Below, in pieces: positions 17,373-26,905 of a stretch of DNA of 40,155 bases. How positions within the stretch are numbered: the stretch's first letter is position 1; each line of letters begins with the position of its first letter. Under the pieces are notes generated by a model that saw only the letters and a list, made by a program, of their open reading frames with translations, searched no databases and was not told where the DNA came from. The DNA is from Pseudonocardiales bacterium (GTDB lineage: Bacteria; Actinomycetota; Actinomycetes; Mycobacteriales; Pseudonocardiaceae). The translations under genes and the position numbers were made by a program. The DNA lies in the NCBI GenBank assembly GCA_019247305.1, contig JAFAPC010000206.1:1-40155 (forward strand). The letters are read 5' to 3'.

Positions 17373-19049
17373 CTAAGGCAGGTACTCCGCAATGCGGTCA
17401 CGGACCACGGCGCGGCGGAGCTTGCCCGAGGGCGTCTTGGGTAAGGAACCCGATGGCAGCACCACGACCGCACCCGGTCGCAGTCCCACCGCATCGATCA
17501 CCTGCGAGATGACCTCCTTGCGCAGGATGCGCTCGGCTTCGGCATCTCCCGCCCGGGTGGACTCCACCGCCACCGCGAACGATTCCCGCCGGGCGCCAGC
17601 GTCGATGCGCACCGCCGCCACGTTGCCTGGTCGGACCCCCTCAGCCAGTCCCGCAGCCCGCTCGATGTCGATGGGATAGATGTTGCGCCCGCCCATGATG
17701 ATGACGTCCTTGCGCCGCCCGCACACCACCACATCCCCCTCGGCGAGGTAGCCCTCGTCGCCGGTGTCCAACCACCCGTCGGAATTCTGGGCGAGCCGAG
17801 GTCCGGCTGCGGTCAGGTACTCGCGGGTCACCGACGTGCCCCGCACTCGGATCCGGCCGACCTCGCGCGCACCGAGCAGCTGACCGTCCTCGGCGACGAC
17901 CTGCACCTCCATTCCCGGCAACGGCGGTCCCAGCCGGGGGAAGGCCCGGACGCGCTGGTCGGAGGACTCAGCGCTGACCGCCCGGTGCCGGATCTCCAGC
18001 GCGTCGGCGTCCACGGTGTCCACCTGCATGCCGACCCCGCACGGCGCGAAAGACACCCCAAGGGTGGCCTCGGCCATCCCGTAGGCGCACACCATGCAGT
18101 GCTCGGGCAGCCCGAACCGGGCTCCTGCTGTGAGGAAAGCCCGCACCGCCGCCGGTTCGATGGGTTCGGCACCGTTGAGCGCGAACCGCAAGCTAGACAG
18201 GTCGAAGTGCTCATCGGTGCTGGCTAGCCGCCGGGCCAGCAGGCCGTAGGCGAAATTCGGCGCGGCAGTGATCGTGCCACGATGCCGGCTGATCAACTCA
18301 GCCCACAGCAGCGGGCGGGACATGAACTCCGCCGGCGTCACCTTCACCAACTCCAGGCCCAACGCCATCGGGAGGGTGAGGAACCCGACCATCCCCATGT
18401 CATGGAACAGCGGCAGCCAGGACACCATCACGTCGCTGGCCGGGTCGAGCGCTCCGGCCTGTGTCATCGCGGTCATGTTGGCATAGAGATTGCCGTGGGT
18501 GATCCGGACCGCCTTGGGCTCGGCGCTGGACCCGGAGGTGAGCTGCAGCAGCGCGGTATCGTCCTCGCCCACGCTTACCGGGGCCGTGAGTGGTTCGACA
18601 GCGGGATCATCGAGGTCGCTGAGCATCAGGTAGGCGATCCCGCGCTGATCCAACAGTGCGGCCAGCCGGTCGAAAGGTGGCCCGAGGAGGACCAGCTTGG
18701 CATCGATCATGCCGAGCACCCGGACGGTGTCCGCCGCCCAACTTCTCAGATCGCCCCGGTGGGTGGGTTGATGCAGCATGGTCACGCTGCCGCCGGCCAG
18801 CCAGACACCCTGGACCGCGGGAGCGATCAGCGCGGGATCACCAGCCAGCACCGCGACCGCGTCCCCATGGTGGACACCGGGAGCGGCGGTGCCCGTCAGG
18901 CATCCGGCGGCCCGAAGGGCCTGCTCGTGCACCTGTGTCCAGGTGGTGCGGCGGGGCTGGGTGAGTCCACCGGTGGTGATGCCGCGGTCCGACCGGAGCG
19001 GTGAATCCGGCGCGCCGTGGGCCCTTAGGGTGTCGATAAACCTGCTCAC
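17373..19049 (-). CDS. Acyl-AMP ligase / acyl-CoA synthetase (Pks16/FadD-like)
   Basis: The protein has 558 residues from GTG 19049. ANL-superfamily motifs are complete: P-loop TSGSSAEPKAV, SWLPLFHDMG, AYGMAEATLG, GWLDTGDEGYL, GRRKDVIIMGGRNIYP and the C-terminal catalytic lysine in KTPSGKLRR (Lys543). It activates a carboxylic acid, probably a long-chain fatty acid, as acyl-AMP. Whether it passes the acyl group to CoA or to an acyl-carrier protein cannot be told. It lies downstream of ispE on the same strand with a gap of about 60 bp. In Mycobacterium tuberculosis the Rv1013 (Pks16) ligase occupies the same neighbourhood, which supports orthology. Confidence 0.85.
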   Translation of the reverse strand: MSRFIDTLRAHGAPDSPLRSDRGITTGGLTQPRRTTWTQVHEQALRAAGCLTGTAAPGVHHGDAVAVLAGDPALIAPAVQGVWLAGGSVTMLHQPTHRGDLRSWAADTVRVLGMIDAKLVLLGPPFDRLAALLDQRGIAYLMLSDLDDPAVEPLTAPVSVGEDDTALLQLTSGSSAEPKAVRITHGNLYANMTAMTQAGALDPASDVMVSWLPLFHDMGMVGFLTLPMALGLELVKVTPAEFMSRPLLWAELISRHRGTITAAPNFAYGLLARRLASTDEHFDLSSLRFALNGAEPIEPAAVRAFLTAGARFGLPEHCMVCAYGMAEATLGVSFAPCGVGMQVDTVDADALEIRHRAVSAESSDQRVRAFPRLGPPLPGMEVQVVAEDGQLLGAREVGRIRVRGTSVTREYLTAAGPRLAQNSDGWLDTGDEGYLAEGDVVVCGRRKDVIIMGGRNIYPIDIERAAGLAEGVRPGNVAAVRIDAGARRESFAVAVESTRAGDAEAERILRKEVISQVIDAVGLRPGAVVVLPSGSLPKTPSGKLRRAVVRDRIAEYLP

Positions 19050-19108
19050 AAGCGGTCACCTTACGACGCTGACCGCACAACACACCACCGATAGTCAGCA
19101 GATGTGCG

Positions 19109-20053
19109 CTAGCAGTTCGGGAAGCGGCCCCGGACGCGGTCCTCCACAATCCGGGCGCCGGGCACCGGGCCGCTGGCGACCCGGACCGTACGGCACACCC
19201 CAGCACCGGCCAGCTCGGCGGCAACCCGAACCGCGGCATCCGCGTCGGCGCACAGGAACGCGCAGCTCGGACCGGAGCCGGACACAATGCCGGCCAGCGC
19301 CCCGGCATCGACTCCGGCCCGCAGGGTGCGGCGCAGCCCGGGACGCAGCGACACCGCGGCGGCCTGCAGATCATTGCCGAGCAGCGCTGCGAGCTGCCGT
19401 GCCTCCCCCGACGCCAGCGCCTGCAGCAGCGGCTCAACGGCACCGAGCCGCGGTAGCGAGGGACTGCGCCGAAGCCGGTCTAGCTCCCGGTAGACCTCCG
19501 GAGTGGATAAGCCGCCGTGGTCCAGCGCCATCACCCAGTGGAACGTGTGCCGGAGGAGTACCGGCACCAGGCACTCACCACGTCCGGTGCCCAGCGCGGT
19601 GCCGCCGCACAACGCGAAGGGCACATCGCTGCCCAGCCGGGCGGCCAGTCCGGCGAGCTCGTCGCGGCTGATATCTAGGCGCCACAGTCCGGCCAGCGCA
19701 ATCAGAGTGCCCGCCGCGTCGGCACTGCCACCGGCCATCCCGCCAGCCACCGGAATGGCTTTGCGCAGCACCACCCGCACCGCAGGTCGGCGTCCGACGT
19801 GCTCGGCAAGCAGGAGCACCGCCCGCCACGCGAGGTTGCGGCGGTCGGTGGGCACCGTTCCGGCACCCTCGCCGTACACGTCCAAACCCGGCTCGTCGGT
19901 GGCCGCGATGGTCACCTCGTCCATTATCGACAGCGCCTGGAAGACGCTGACCACCTCGTGGTAGCCGTCCGCGCGCAGGTTTCCGATAGCCAGGTGCAGG
20001 TTGACCTTGGCCGGCACCTGCACGGTAACCGGTTGCGGCACCACGGCGAGCAC
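19109..20053 (-). CDS. ispE: 4-diphosphocytidyl-2-C-methyl-D-erythritol kinase
   Basis: GHMP kinase of the MEP isoprenoid pathway: it phosphorylates CDP-ME with ATP. Motifs are [22 protein letters not shown] at the N-terminus, the glycine-rich ATP loop [29 protein letters not shown], and [16 protein letters not shown] 20053 gives about 314 residues with a short leader, and GTG 20044 or 20023 are also possible. The frame stays open to 20275, but that extension would run through the ksgA 3' end and the palindrome and is unlikely to be translated. It follows ksgA on the minus strand, as in other actinobacteria. Confidence 0.93.
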   Translation of the reverse strand: MLAVVPQPVTVQVPAKVNLHLAIGNLRADGYHEVVSVFQALSIMDEVTIAATDEPGLDVYGEGAGTVPTDRRNLAWRAVLLLAEHVGRRPAVRVVLRKAIPVAGGMAGGSADAAGTLIALAGLWRLDISRDELAGLAARLGSDVPFALCGGTALGTGRGECLVPVLLRHTFHWVMALDHGGLSTPEVYRELDRLRRSPSLPRLGAVEPLLQALASGEARQLAALLGNDLQAAAVSLRPGLRRTLRAGVDAGALAGIVSGSGPSCAFLCADADAAVRVAAELAGAGVCRTVRVASGPVPGARIVEDRVRGRFPNC

Positions 20054-20076
20054 GGCACCAGGGTAGGTGCTACGCA

Positions 20077-20122
20077 CCCGTGAGTGGCGATGCGACCTAT
20101 AGGTCGCATCGCCACTCACGGG
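20077..20122. repeat. Perfect 46-bp palindrome at the ksgA/ispE junction
   Basis: Each arm has 23 bases and there is no spacer (centre CCTA/TAGG at 20099/20100). The right arm encodes the last residues of KsgA and its TAG stop. The left arm lies in the gap before ispE. In RNA it would form a very strong hairpin, without a following U-tract. It may be a REP-like element, a processing site or a polarity device between the two genes. Confidence 0.85.
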
Positions 20123-20993
20123 CGATTTTCGCAAACTCCCCAATCGTGAGCTGCTCGCCGCGGGCGCTAGGATCCACCCCCGACCGGCGGAGCACCTGCT
20201 CGGCAGTGGCGGCCGAACCCGCCCAGAGCGCCAAGGCGGCCCGCAGCGTCTTGCGGCGCTGCGCGAACGCGGCATCCACCAGCGCGAAGACCTGCTCTCG
20301 GGGCACCGTGGACGGTGCTGGGCGGCTGGTCAGGCGGACCAGGCCGGAGTCCACATGGGGCACCGGCCAGAACACCGAGCGGGGCACCGGCCCGACGCCG
20401 CGGGCCTCAGCGAACCACGCCACCTTGACGCTGGGTGCGCCGTAGCATCGGGTACCCGGCGGGGCAACCAGCCGGTCGGCCACCTCAGCCTGCACCATCA
20501 CCAGCCCCCGGCGCAGGCTCGGCAGCTCGGCCAGGAGGTGCAGCAGCACGGGAACGCCGACGTTGTAGGGCAGGTTCGCGACGAGCGCCGTGGGTTCCCG
20601 GCCACCAGCCGCCTCAACGATCTCCGCCCGCCGCACCCGGAGTGCGTCGGCGGTCAGGATCCGGAGCCCCTCGGCGCGCTCCCCGGCGCGGTCGGCCACT
20701 GTGGCGGGCAGCGCGGCGGCGAGCAGCGGATCCACCTCGACCGCCAGCACCCGGCCCGCGAGCCCAAGCAGGGCCAGCGTGAGCGAACCCAGCCCGGGCC
20801 CGACCTCCAGCACGACGTCGTCACCAGCCAGATCGGCGGCCGCCACGATACGACGCACCGTATTGGCGTCGTGTACGAAGTTCTGGCCGAGCCGCTTGGT
20901 CGGCCGCAGCCCCAGTCGATCGGCCAGCGCGCGCAGCTCAGCCGGCCCCAGCAACGCGGGGCCGGCCGGGGTAGCAGCCGCCTCCTGGTTCAT
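20097..20993 (-). CDS. ksgA: 16S rRNA (adenine1518/1519-N6) dimethyltransferase
   Basis: The protein has 298 residues. RsmA/KsgA dimethylates the two adjacent adenines of helix 45 of 16S rRNA, using SAM. Motifs are RLGQNF (34-39), the SAM-binding [11 protein letters not shown] (63-73), DAL in the adenine-edge motif, and the catalytic NLPYN (140-144). The C-terminal helical domain is present. The last residues (REWRCDL) are encoded inside the palindrome, so the natural C-terminus may have been altered when that element arrived. It starts 37 bp after the rpfB stop and is probably cotranscribed with it. Confidence 0.95.
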   Translation of the reverse strand: MNQEAAATPAGPALLGPAELRALADRLGLRPTKRLGQNFVHDANTVRRIVAAADLAGDDVVLEVGPGLGSLTLALLGLAGRVLAVEVDPLLAAALPATVADRAGERAEGLRILTADALRVRRAEIVEAAGGREPTALVANLPYNVGVPVLLHLLAELPSLRRGLVMVQAEVADRLVAPPGTRCYGAPSVKVAWFAEARGVGPVPRSVFWPVPHVDSGLVRLTSRPAPSTVPREQVFALVDAAFAQRRKTLRAALALWAGSAATAEQVLRRSGVDPSARGEQLTIGEFAKIAREWRCDL

Positions 20994-21030
20994 CCTCCCG
21001 TCTTACCCAGCAGCCTTACTCCAGGCCCAC

Positions 21031-22152
<1,122 letters not shown>

Positions 22153-23019
22153 TCACCGACCGGCCAGTGGTATCGGTGGCACCGAACCGTGCGCGCGACG
22201 GGCGAACCCGAAAACCCGCTCAGCGACAGCTGAGCTCGACGCTGCCAGCTCCGCTACGTCCTGCCCGCGCAACGCGGCAAGATCCCACACCGTGTAGGGC
22301 AGGTTAACCGGCTCGTTGGCCTTTCCGCGGTGTGGATGCGGGGTGAGGAAGGGGGCATCGGTCTCCACCAGCAGCTGCTCCTCGGGCACCAGCACCGCTG
22401 CCTCACGCAGCGTGCGGGCATTACGAAAGGTCACGGTGCCGGAAAAGGACAGCACATAGCCGGCGTCCACGCAGACCCGCGCCATCGCGGCATCCCCGGA
22501 AAAGCAGTGGAACACCACTGTCTGCGGCGCGCCCTCCTGCTTGAGCACGGCCAGCACGTCGCCGTGCGCGTCCCGATCGTGGATCATCAACGGCTTGCCG
22601 ACTCGCTTGGCGAGATCGATATGCCAGCGGTAGGCCTCCCGTTGCGTCTCCGGTGAGGAGCACGTCGGATCGAGGCGAGTCCAGTAGTAATCCAGGCCGG
22701 TCTCCCCCACGGCGACCACCCGGGGAGCTCGTGCGAGCTGCTCCAGCTCGGCACGGTCGGCGTCAGTCATCGTCGCGGTGCGGGTGGGATGCAGCGCCAC
22801 GGCCGCGAAGACGCGATCGTCCCAGCTCGACGCCTGCACCACCCAGCGCGCCGCGGTCATGTCGTCGGCCACCGTCACCACCGCGCAGACCCCCACCGTC
22901 GCGGCCCGGTCCAGGACCGCGCGGACCCCGGCCGGCCCCGTTGCCCCACACGCGTCCAGGTGGGTGTGCGCATCAACCACCGTCGCCGGCAACGGTGCCG
23001 GTGGTGGCGGCAGTTGCAT
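22153..23019 (-). CDS. tatD: TatD-family metal-dependent DNase
   Basis: The protein has 288 residues from ATG 23019 (GTG 23022 is adjacent). Metal-binding motifs are VDAHTHLD, GETGLDYYW, MIHDRDA, FHCFSG and ETDAPFLTP. TatD enzymes are 3'-5' exonucleases or deoxyribonucleases acting in DNA repair or turnover. It is the first gene of the tatD-rpfB-ksgA-ispE order common to actinobacteria. Confidence 0.93.
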   Translation of the reverse strand: MQLPPPPAPLPATVVDAHTHLDACGATGPAGVRAVLDRAATVGVCAVVTVADDMTAARWVVQASSWDDRVFAAVALHPTRTATMTDADRAELEQLARAPRVVAVGETGLDYYWTRLDPTCSSPETQREAYRWHIDLAKRVGKPLMIHDRDAHGDVLAVLKQEGAPQTVVFHCFSGDAAMARVCVDAGYVLSFSGTVTFRNARTLREAAVLVPEEQLLVETDAPFLTPHPHRGKANEPVNLPYTVWDLAALRGQDVAELAASSSAVAERVFGFARRAHGSVPPIPLAGR

Positions 23020-23109
23020 CACCTCAACAGCCCCCCATGACTATTAAGCGCAGGATAACGTGCGGCAGCTTCCGCTCTGGACGCCCCACCCCGCATCAAG
23101 GAGGTCCCC

Positions 23110-23439
23110 GTGTCCGCAGAATCGACGATCTCGGTGTCCGCCCCCGTCGTGACTTTGATCAACGTGTTCACCGTCGAGCCCGCACAGCAGCAGGAGCTGG
23201 TGCAGCTGCTCGTGACCGTAACCGAGGAGGTCATGCAGCATCAACCCGGCTTCGTCTCAGCCAACATCCACGCCAGCACCGACGGCGAGCGCGTCGTCAC
23301 CTACGCCCAGTGGGAAAGCGAGCAGGCGTTCCACTCCATGATGCAGGATCCATACGCACGTGAGCACATGACGGCGACGAGGCGGCTCGCCCACGCCGAG
23401 CCGCACCTGTATCGGGTGGCGTCGGTGCACCACCGGTGA
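23110..23439 (+). CDS. Antibiotic biosynthesis monooxygenase (ABM) domain protein
   Basis: The protein has 109 residues from GTG 23110, which has an excellent AAGGAGGT ribosome-binding site 5 nt upstream. It is a single ferredoxin-like ABM domain: INVFTVEPAQQQELVQLL, PGFVSANIHASTDG, YAQWESEQAF. Such small proteins oxidise or decarboxylate aromatic or polyketide substrates, degrade haem, or act as stress-related dimers; the substrate is not evident. It sits between tatD and rsmI in the interval where M. tuberculosis has metS. Confidence 0.85.
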   Translation: MSAESTISVSAPVVTLINVFTVEPAQQQELVQLLVTVTEEVMQHQPGFVSANIHASTDGERVVTYAQWESEQAFHSMMQDPYAREHMTATRRLAHAEPHLYRVASVHHR

Positions 23440-23448
23440 CGGGCGCAC

Positions 23449-24330
23449 TCACGAGCTGTCCACGGCCGCCTGGTAGAGCTCGCGTTGCGGGACACCGTGC
23501 GCCCTCGCCACGGCGGCGACGGCCTCCTTGAGCCGCACCCCCGCGCTCACCCGCTCGGTCACCTCCTCGACCAGGCCCGCGACCTCCGGCGGAGGAGGCA
23601 GCGGCGCACCGGAGAGCACGACGGTGATCTCGCCCCGCACCCCGTCGGCAGCCCACTGGGCGAGCGCGCCCAGGCTATCCCGGCGTACCTCTTCATACGG
23701 CTTGGTGAGCTCCCGGCACACCACCGCCACCCGATCCGCACCGAGAATCTCCGCGGCCTCAGCCAGCGTCGCGGCCAGCCGATGGGGTGACTCGAAGAAC
23801 ACACAGGTGCGCTCCTCACCGGCCAGGCCGGCCAGCCACCGCTGGCGGGGACCGGCGCGGCGCGGCGGGAAGCCTTCGAAGCAGAACCGGTCACAGGGCA
23901 GTCCGGACACGGCCAGCGCGGTGGTCACCGCTGAGGGGCCGGGCAGGCAGCTCACCCGCAACCCCTCCTGCACGCAGGCGGCTACCAGCCGAAACCCCGG
24001 GTCAGACACGGCGGGCATCCCGGCGTCGGTCACCACCAGCACCGTCGCGCCGCCGCGGATCGCCGCCAGCAGCACGGGGAGTCGGGCGGTCTCCACCGCG
24101 TCGTAGTGCGAGACGACCCGGCCGGTCACGCTCACGCCCAGGGCCGTGGCCAGCGCCCGCAGCCGACGGGTGTCCTCAGCAGCCACCACGTCCGCGCACC
24201 CGAGCGCCTCCGCCAAGCGCGGCGAGGCATCCCGCGAGTCGCCGAGGGGGGTGGCCGCGAGCACCAGGATCCCCGCACCCTCGGAGCCCCCCCCACACTT
24301 GGCGCTGATGGAGCCCGACATGCCGCCCAT
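23449..24330 (-). CDS. rsmI: 16S rRNA (cytidine1402-2'-O)-methyltransferase
   Basis: The protein has about 293 residues from ATG 24330 (ATG 24321 is also possible). It has the SAM-dependent tetrapyrrole-methylase-type fold of RsmI: LVLAATPLGDSRDASPR, VVAAEDTRRL, the TDAGMPAVSDPGFRLV loop, CLPGPSAVTTALAVSGL, and FFESPHRL. It methylates the ribose of C1402 in the decoding centre. The frame is open far upstream to 25416, but that part overlaps the divergent mannosyltransferase and is not conserved. The starts of rsmI and the mannosyltransferase are 24 bp apart, so they share a tiny promoter region and both may be leaderless. Confidence 0.93.
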   Translation of the reverse strand: MGGMSGSISAKCGGGSEGAGILVLAATPLGDSRDASPRLAEALGCADVVAAEDTRRLRALATALGVSVTGRVVSHYDAVETARLPVLLAAIRGGATVLVVTDAGMPAVSDPGFRLVAACVQEGLRVSCLPGPSAVTTALAVSGLPCDRFCFEGFPPRRAGPRQRWLAGLAGEERTCVFFESPHRLAATLAEAAEILGADRVAVVCRELTKPYEEVRRDSLGALAQWAADGVRGEITVVLSGAPLPPPPEVAGLVEEVTERVSAGVRLKEAVAAVARAHGVPQRELYQAAVDSS

Positions 24331-24354
24331 GACGCCGAGCCTACGATCGGGCCC

Positions 24355-25929
24355 GTGACGGCGGCCCGGCAGGCAACCCCCGATACCTGGGTGGTCGGCG
24401 TTGGGTCGATACCTCCAGCCTCGGCCAGGCCGGCCGGTCCGCTCCAGCGGCTGGTACCGCGCCCGCTCACCGACCGGGGACGGAGCTGGACGGTGACGCT
24501 GACCCTGACCGCCCTGGCCGCTGCGGTGCGGCTGTGGAATCTGGGTCTGCCCACTGATCGTGGTACCCCGGTGTTTGACGAGAAGCACTACGCGCCGCAG
24601 GCCTGGCAGATGCTGCGCAACGGCGGCGTGGAGGACAACCCGGGCTACGAGCTCGTGGTGCACCCCCCGCTGGGCAAGCAACTCATCGCGCTGGGCGAGC
24701 TGGTGGTGGGCTACAACGGCTGGGGGTGGCGGGTCTGCGCCGCGCTGGCCGGCACGGTGTGCGTGCTGCTTATCGTGCGGATCGTCCGTCGCATGACCCG
24801 CTCGACCCTGCTGGGTGGGATCGCTGGGGTGCTGCTCATCGCCGACGGCGTCAGTCACGTGCAGGCGCGCATCGGGATGCTCGACATCTTTCTCGCGATG
24901 TTCGTCCTCGCGGCGTTCGGCTGCCTGGTCATCGACCGGGAGCAGGTGCAGGCGCGGCTGGCCACGGTGGTCCGGGAAGGTCGCATCCACGACACCGACT
25001 TCGGTCCGCGGTTCGGGGTGCGCTGGTGGCGTTTCGGGGCCGGGGTGCTGCTCGGGTTGGCCGGTGGCACGAAGTGGTCCGGGGTGTACTACCTCGTCGC
25101 CTTCGCCGCAATGAGCCTGATCTGGGACGCCTGCGGGCGACGCACCGCAGGTGTCCGCAGACCCTGGGCCGGCACGCTGGCCCGAGATCTCGGGCCAGCG
25201 TCGTGGGCGATGGCGGTGGTGCCGATCGGGGCCTACCTGGCGACGTGGTGGGCCTGGTTCAGCAGTGAGACCGGCATCGACCGGCATGCGGTGGGCAAGG
25301 CGATCGGTGCGGGCGGCCCGTGGGGTTTCGTGCCGGGGGCACTGCGGTCCCTGTGGTACTACAGCGCGGCCGTGTTGCGCTTCCACGAAGGGCTCTACAC
25401 GCCCGACCACCCGCACCCGTGGGAATCCAAGCCGTGGAGTTGGCCGATGGGGCTTCGGCCGATGCTCTATTACTACTCCTCCGGTGCCGCTGCTCCCGGC
25501 TGTGGGCGCTCAGACTGCGTGGCCACCGTGATGCTCATCGGCACGCCGGCACTGTGGTGGCTTGCGCTGCCTGTGCTGGGGTGGGCAATGTGGCGGGCGA
25601 CCAGCGGATCGGACTGGCGCTACGCGGCAGCGCTGAGTGGCTACGCCGCCGGCTGGCTGCCCTGGTTCACCAACATCCACCGCCAGATGTACTTCTTCTA
25701 CATGACCCCGGTGGCCCCGTTCCTGGTCATCGCCGTGACGTTGGCGCTGGATGAGATCCGCGGCCGGGCCGGGGACGGGACTGAGCGGCGGGGCACGGGG
25801 TTGCTGGTGGTCTCGATGTACGTCGGGCTGGTGGTGGCGAACTTCGTCTGGCTCTGGCCGATCCTCACCGGTGGCTCGATCACTCCGGAGCGCTGGAACG
25901 CTGAGCTCTGGCTGCCCTCCTGGCGCTGA
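24355..25929 (+). CDS. Dolichyl/polyprenyl-phosphate-mannose protein O-mannosyltransferase (PMT)
   Basis: The protein has 524 residues from GTG 24355. It is a polytopic membrane glycosyltransferase of the PMT (GT39) family, with the first-loop acidic motif TPVFDEKHYAPQAW, the PPLGKQLIALGE segment, ARIGMLDIFLAMF, and a C-terminal hydrophobic region with HRQMYFFYMTPVAPF. It transfers mannose from polyprenyl-phosphate-mannose to Ser/Thr of exported proteins. The divergent placement against rsmI matches M. tuberculosis Rv1002c/Rv1003, supporting orthology. Confidence 0.92.
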   Translation: MTAARQATPDTWVVGVGSIPPASARPAGPLQRLVPRPLTDRGRSWTVTLTLTALAAAVRLWNLGLPTDRGTPVFDEKHYAPQAWQMLRNGGVEDNPGYELVVHPPLGKQLIALGELVVGYNGWGWRVCAALAGTVCVLLIVRIVRRMTRSTLLGGIAGVLLIADGVSHVQARIGMLDIFLAMFVLAAFGCLVIDREQVQARLATVVREGRIHDTDFGPRFGVRWWRFGAGVLLGLAGGTKWSGVYYLVAFAAMSLIWDACGRRTAGVRRPWAGTLARDLGPASWAMAVVPIGAYLATWWAWFSSETGIDRHAVGKAIGAGGPWGFVPGALRSLWYYSAAVLRFHEGLYTPDHPHPWESKPWSWPMGLRPMLYYYSSGAAAPGCGRSDCVATVMLIGTPALWWLALPVLGWAMWRATSGSDWRYAAALSGYAAGWLPWFTNIHRQMYFFYMTPVAPFLVIAVTLALDEIRGRAGDGTERRGTGLLVVSMYVGLVVANFVWLWPILTGGSITPERWNAELWLPSWR

Positions 25930-25958
25930 GTTGGTCACTCCAGGGTTGGTCACTCCAG
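25930..25958. repeat. Tandem duplication of GTTGGTCACTCCAG
   Basis: Two 14-nt copies, one base apart, fill the gap between the convergent mannosyltransferase and Rieske genes. The second copy contains the Rieske stop. Confidence 0.7.
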
Positions 25959-26384
25959 CAGGATCTCCCCGCTCCAGACCGTGATCGGGCGCTGCGGCAG
26001 CGGCCTCGGCGCGGGGCCACCGACCACTGAGCCGTCCGCGATAGCGTAGCGGCTGCCGTGGCAGGGGCAGTCGATCGTCCCATCGGCGACCGTGGTAACC
26101 AGGCAGCCCTGGTGGGTACAGATGGCCGAGAACGCTCTGAACGTTCCCGGCACCGGTTGGGTGACCACGATCTTCTTGCTGGCGAACACCGTGCCGCCGC
26201 CGACGGGGATGTCGCCGGTGCTCGCCAACCGCTTACCAGCGCCAGCCGCAGCCCCCTGGTCGGTGTTGCTGGCGCACGCGGCGAGCGCAGCGGCGGCAAC
26301 CAGCACCCCGGGGCCGGCCACGACGGCACGCCGGGCTAGCTCAGATTCGTGGTGCGGATGCCGGGACCCAGTGTGCTGGCACAT
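25950..26384 (-). CDS. Exported Rieske [2Fe-2S] protein with Tat/lipobox signal
   Basis: The protein has 144 residues from ATG 26384, chosen because AAGGAG lies 5 nt upstream; GTG 26390 is an alternative. The N-terminus has a twin-arginine (ARRAVV), a hydrophobic stretch and a lipobox-like LAACAS, so a Tat-exported lipoprotein is likely. The Rieske cluster motifs CTHQGC and CPCHGS bind a [2Fe-2S] centre through two Cys and two His. It probably carries electrons at the outer membrane face. The redox partner is unknown, and no oxygenase or cytochrome b gene is adjacent. Confidence 0.88.
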   Translation of the reverse strand: MCQHTGSRHPHHESELARRAVVAGPGVLVAAAALAACASNTDQGAAAGAGKRLASTGDIPVGGGTVFASKKIVVTQPVPGTFRAFSAICTHQGCLVTTVADGTIDCPCHGSRYAIADGSVVGGPAPRPLPQRPITVWSGEILLE

Positions 26385-26517
26385 CCTCACTCCTTACCAG
26401 CCAAGTCCTATCCCGCTGGCCGAGTAACCGTACCTCCGATCCCCTCGGTTCGTCGGCCACGAGAGGCGCGAACCGCTCCTGGACCGCCAGACGAACGTCC
26501 TGACATAGGGAGGTATC

Positions 26518-26823
26518 ATGATCAACAATGCTAACCCGACCTCCGCCCGGGCCCGCAGCGCTCAGCCGCAACACCGGCCCGCCGACCTTGCTGCCAAGCA
26601 CCTCCACTGGGCCGACTCCGGTCGCACCAAGCCCGTCCGGCGCAGTGTTGACCTGTCTCCCACCTACCACCTCAAGCTCACCCAGTGGTGCGCCGAGACC
26701 GCCGATATCATCGGCACCGCCCGCGTCACCGGTCAGGACGTCATCCGGGCCCTGGTCGCTCGGCTGCTCATGGACGAGTCCCTCGCGCGCCGGATCCGAG
26801 CCGACCTCAGCATGGACATCTGA
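26518..26823 (+). CDS. Small DNA-binding-like protein of plasmid/partition type
   Basis: The protein has 101 residues from ATG 26518, with GGGAGGT 4 nt upstream. The C-terminal half (RRSVDLSPTYHLKLTQWC, then TGQDVIRALVARLLMDESL) resembles small ribbon-helix-helix-like proteins that I associate with ParA genes on actinobacterial plasmids and integrative elements. No parA is nearby, so it is an orphan. The N-terminal 35 residues are polar and probably disordered. The family call is tentative. Confidence 0.5.
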   Translation: MINNANPTSARARSAQPQHRPADLAAKHLHWADSGRTKPVRRSVDLSPTYHLKLTQWCAETADIIGTARVTGQDVIRALVARLLMDESLARRIRADLSMDI

Positions 26824-26905
26824 CCCGCCTGACCCGGACCGCGATGGTTGCATCCTCGATGAGGGGAAGGTGCGGCCCCCGCCAGACAGCTCGCCAGCGC
26901 GCGGG

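Noticed and set aside
20054..20275. N-terminal extension of ispE to 20275
   Set aside because: It would cross the palindrome and the ksgA end; similarity begins at [11 protein letters not shown].
24331..25416. N-terminal extension of rsmI to 25416
   Set aside because: It overlaps the divergent mannosyltransferase antisense and has no conserved residues.
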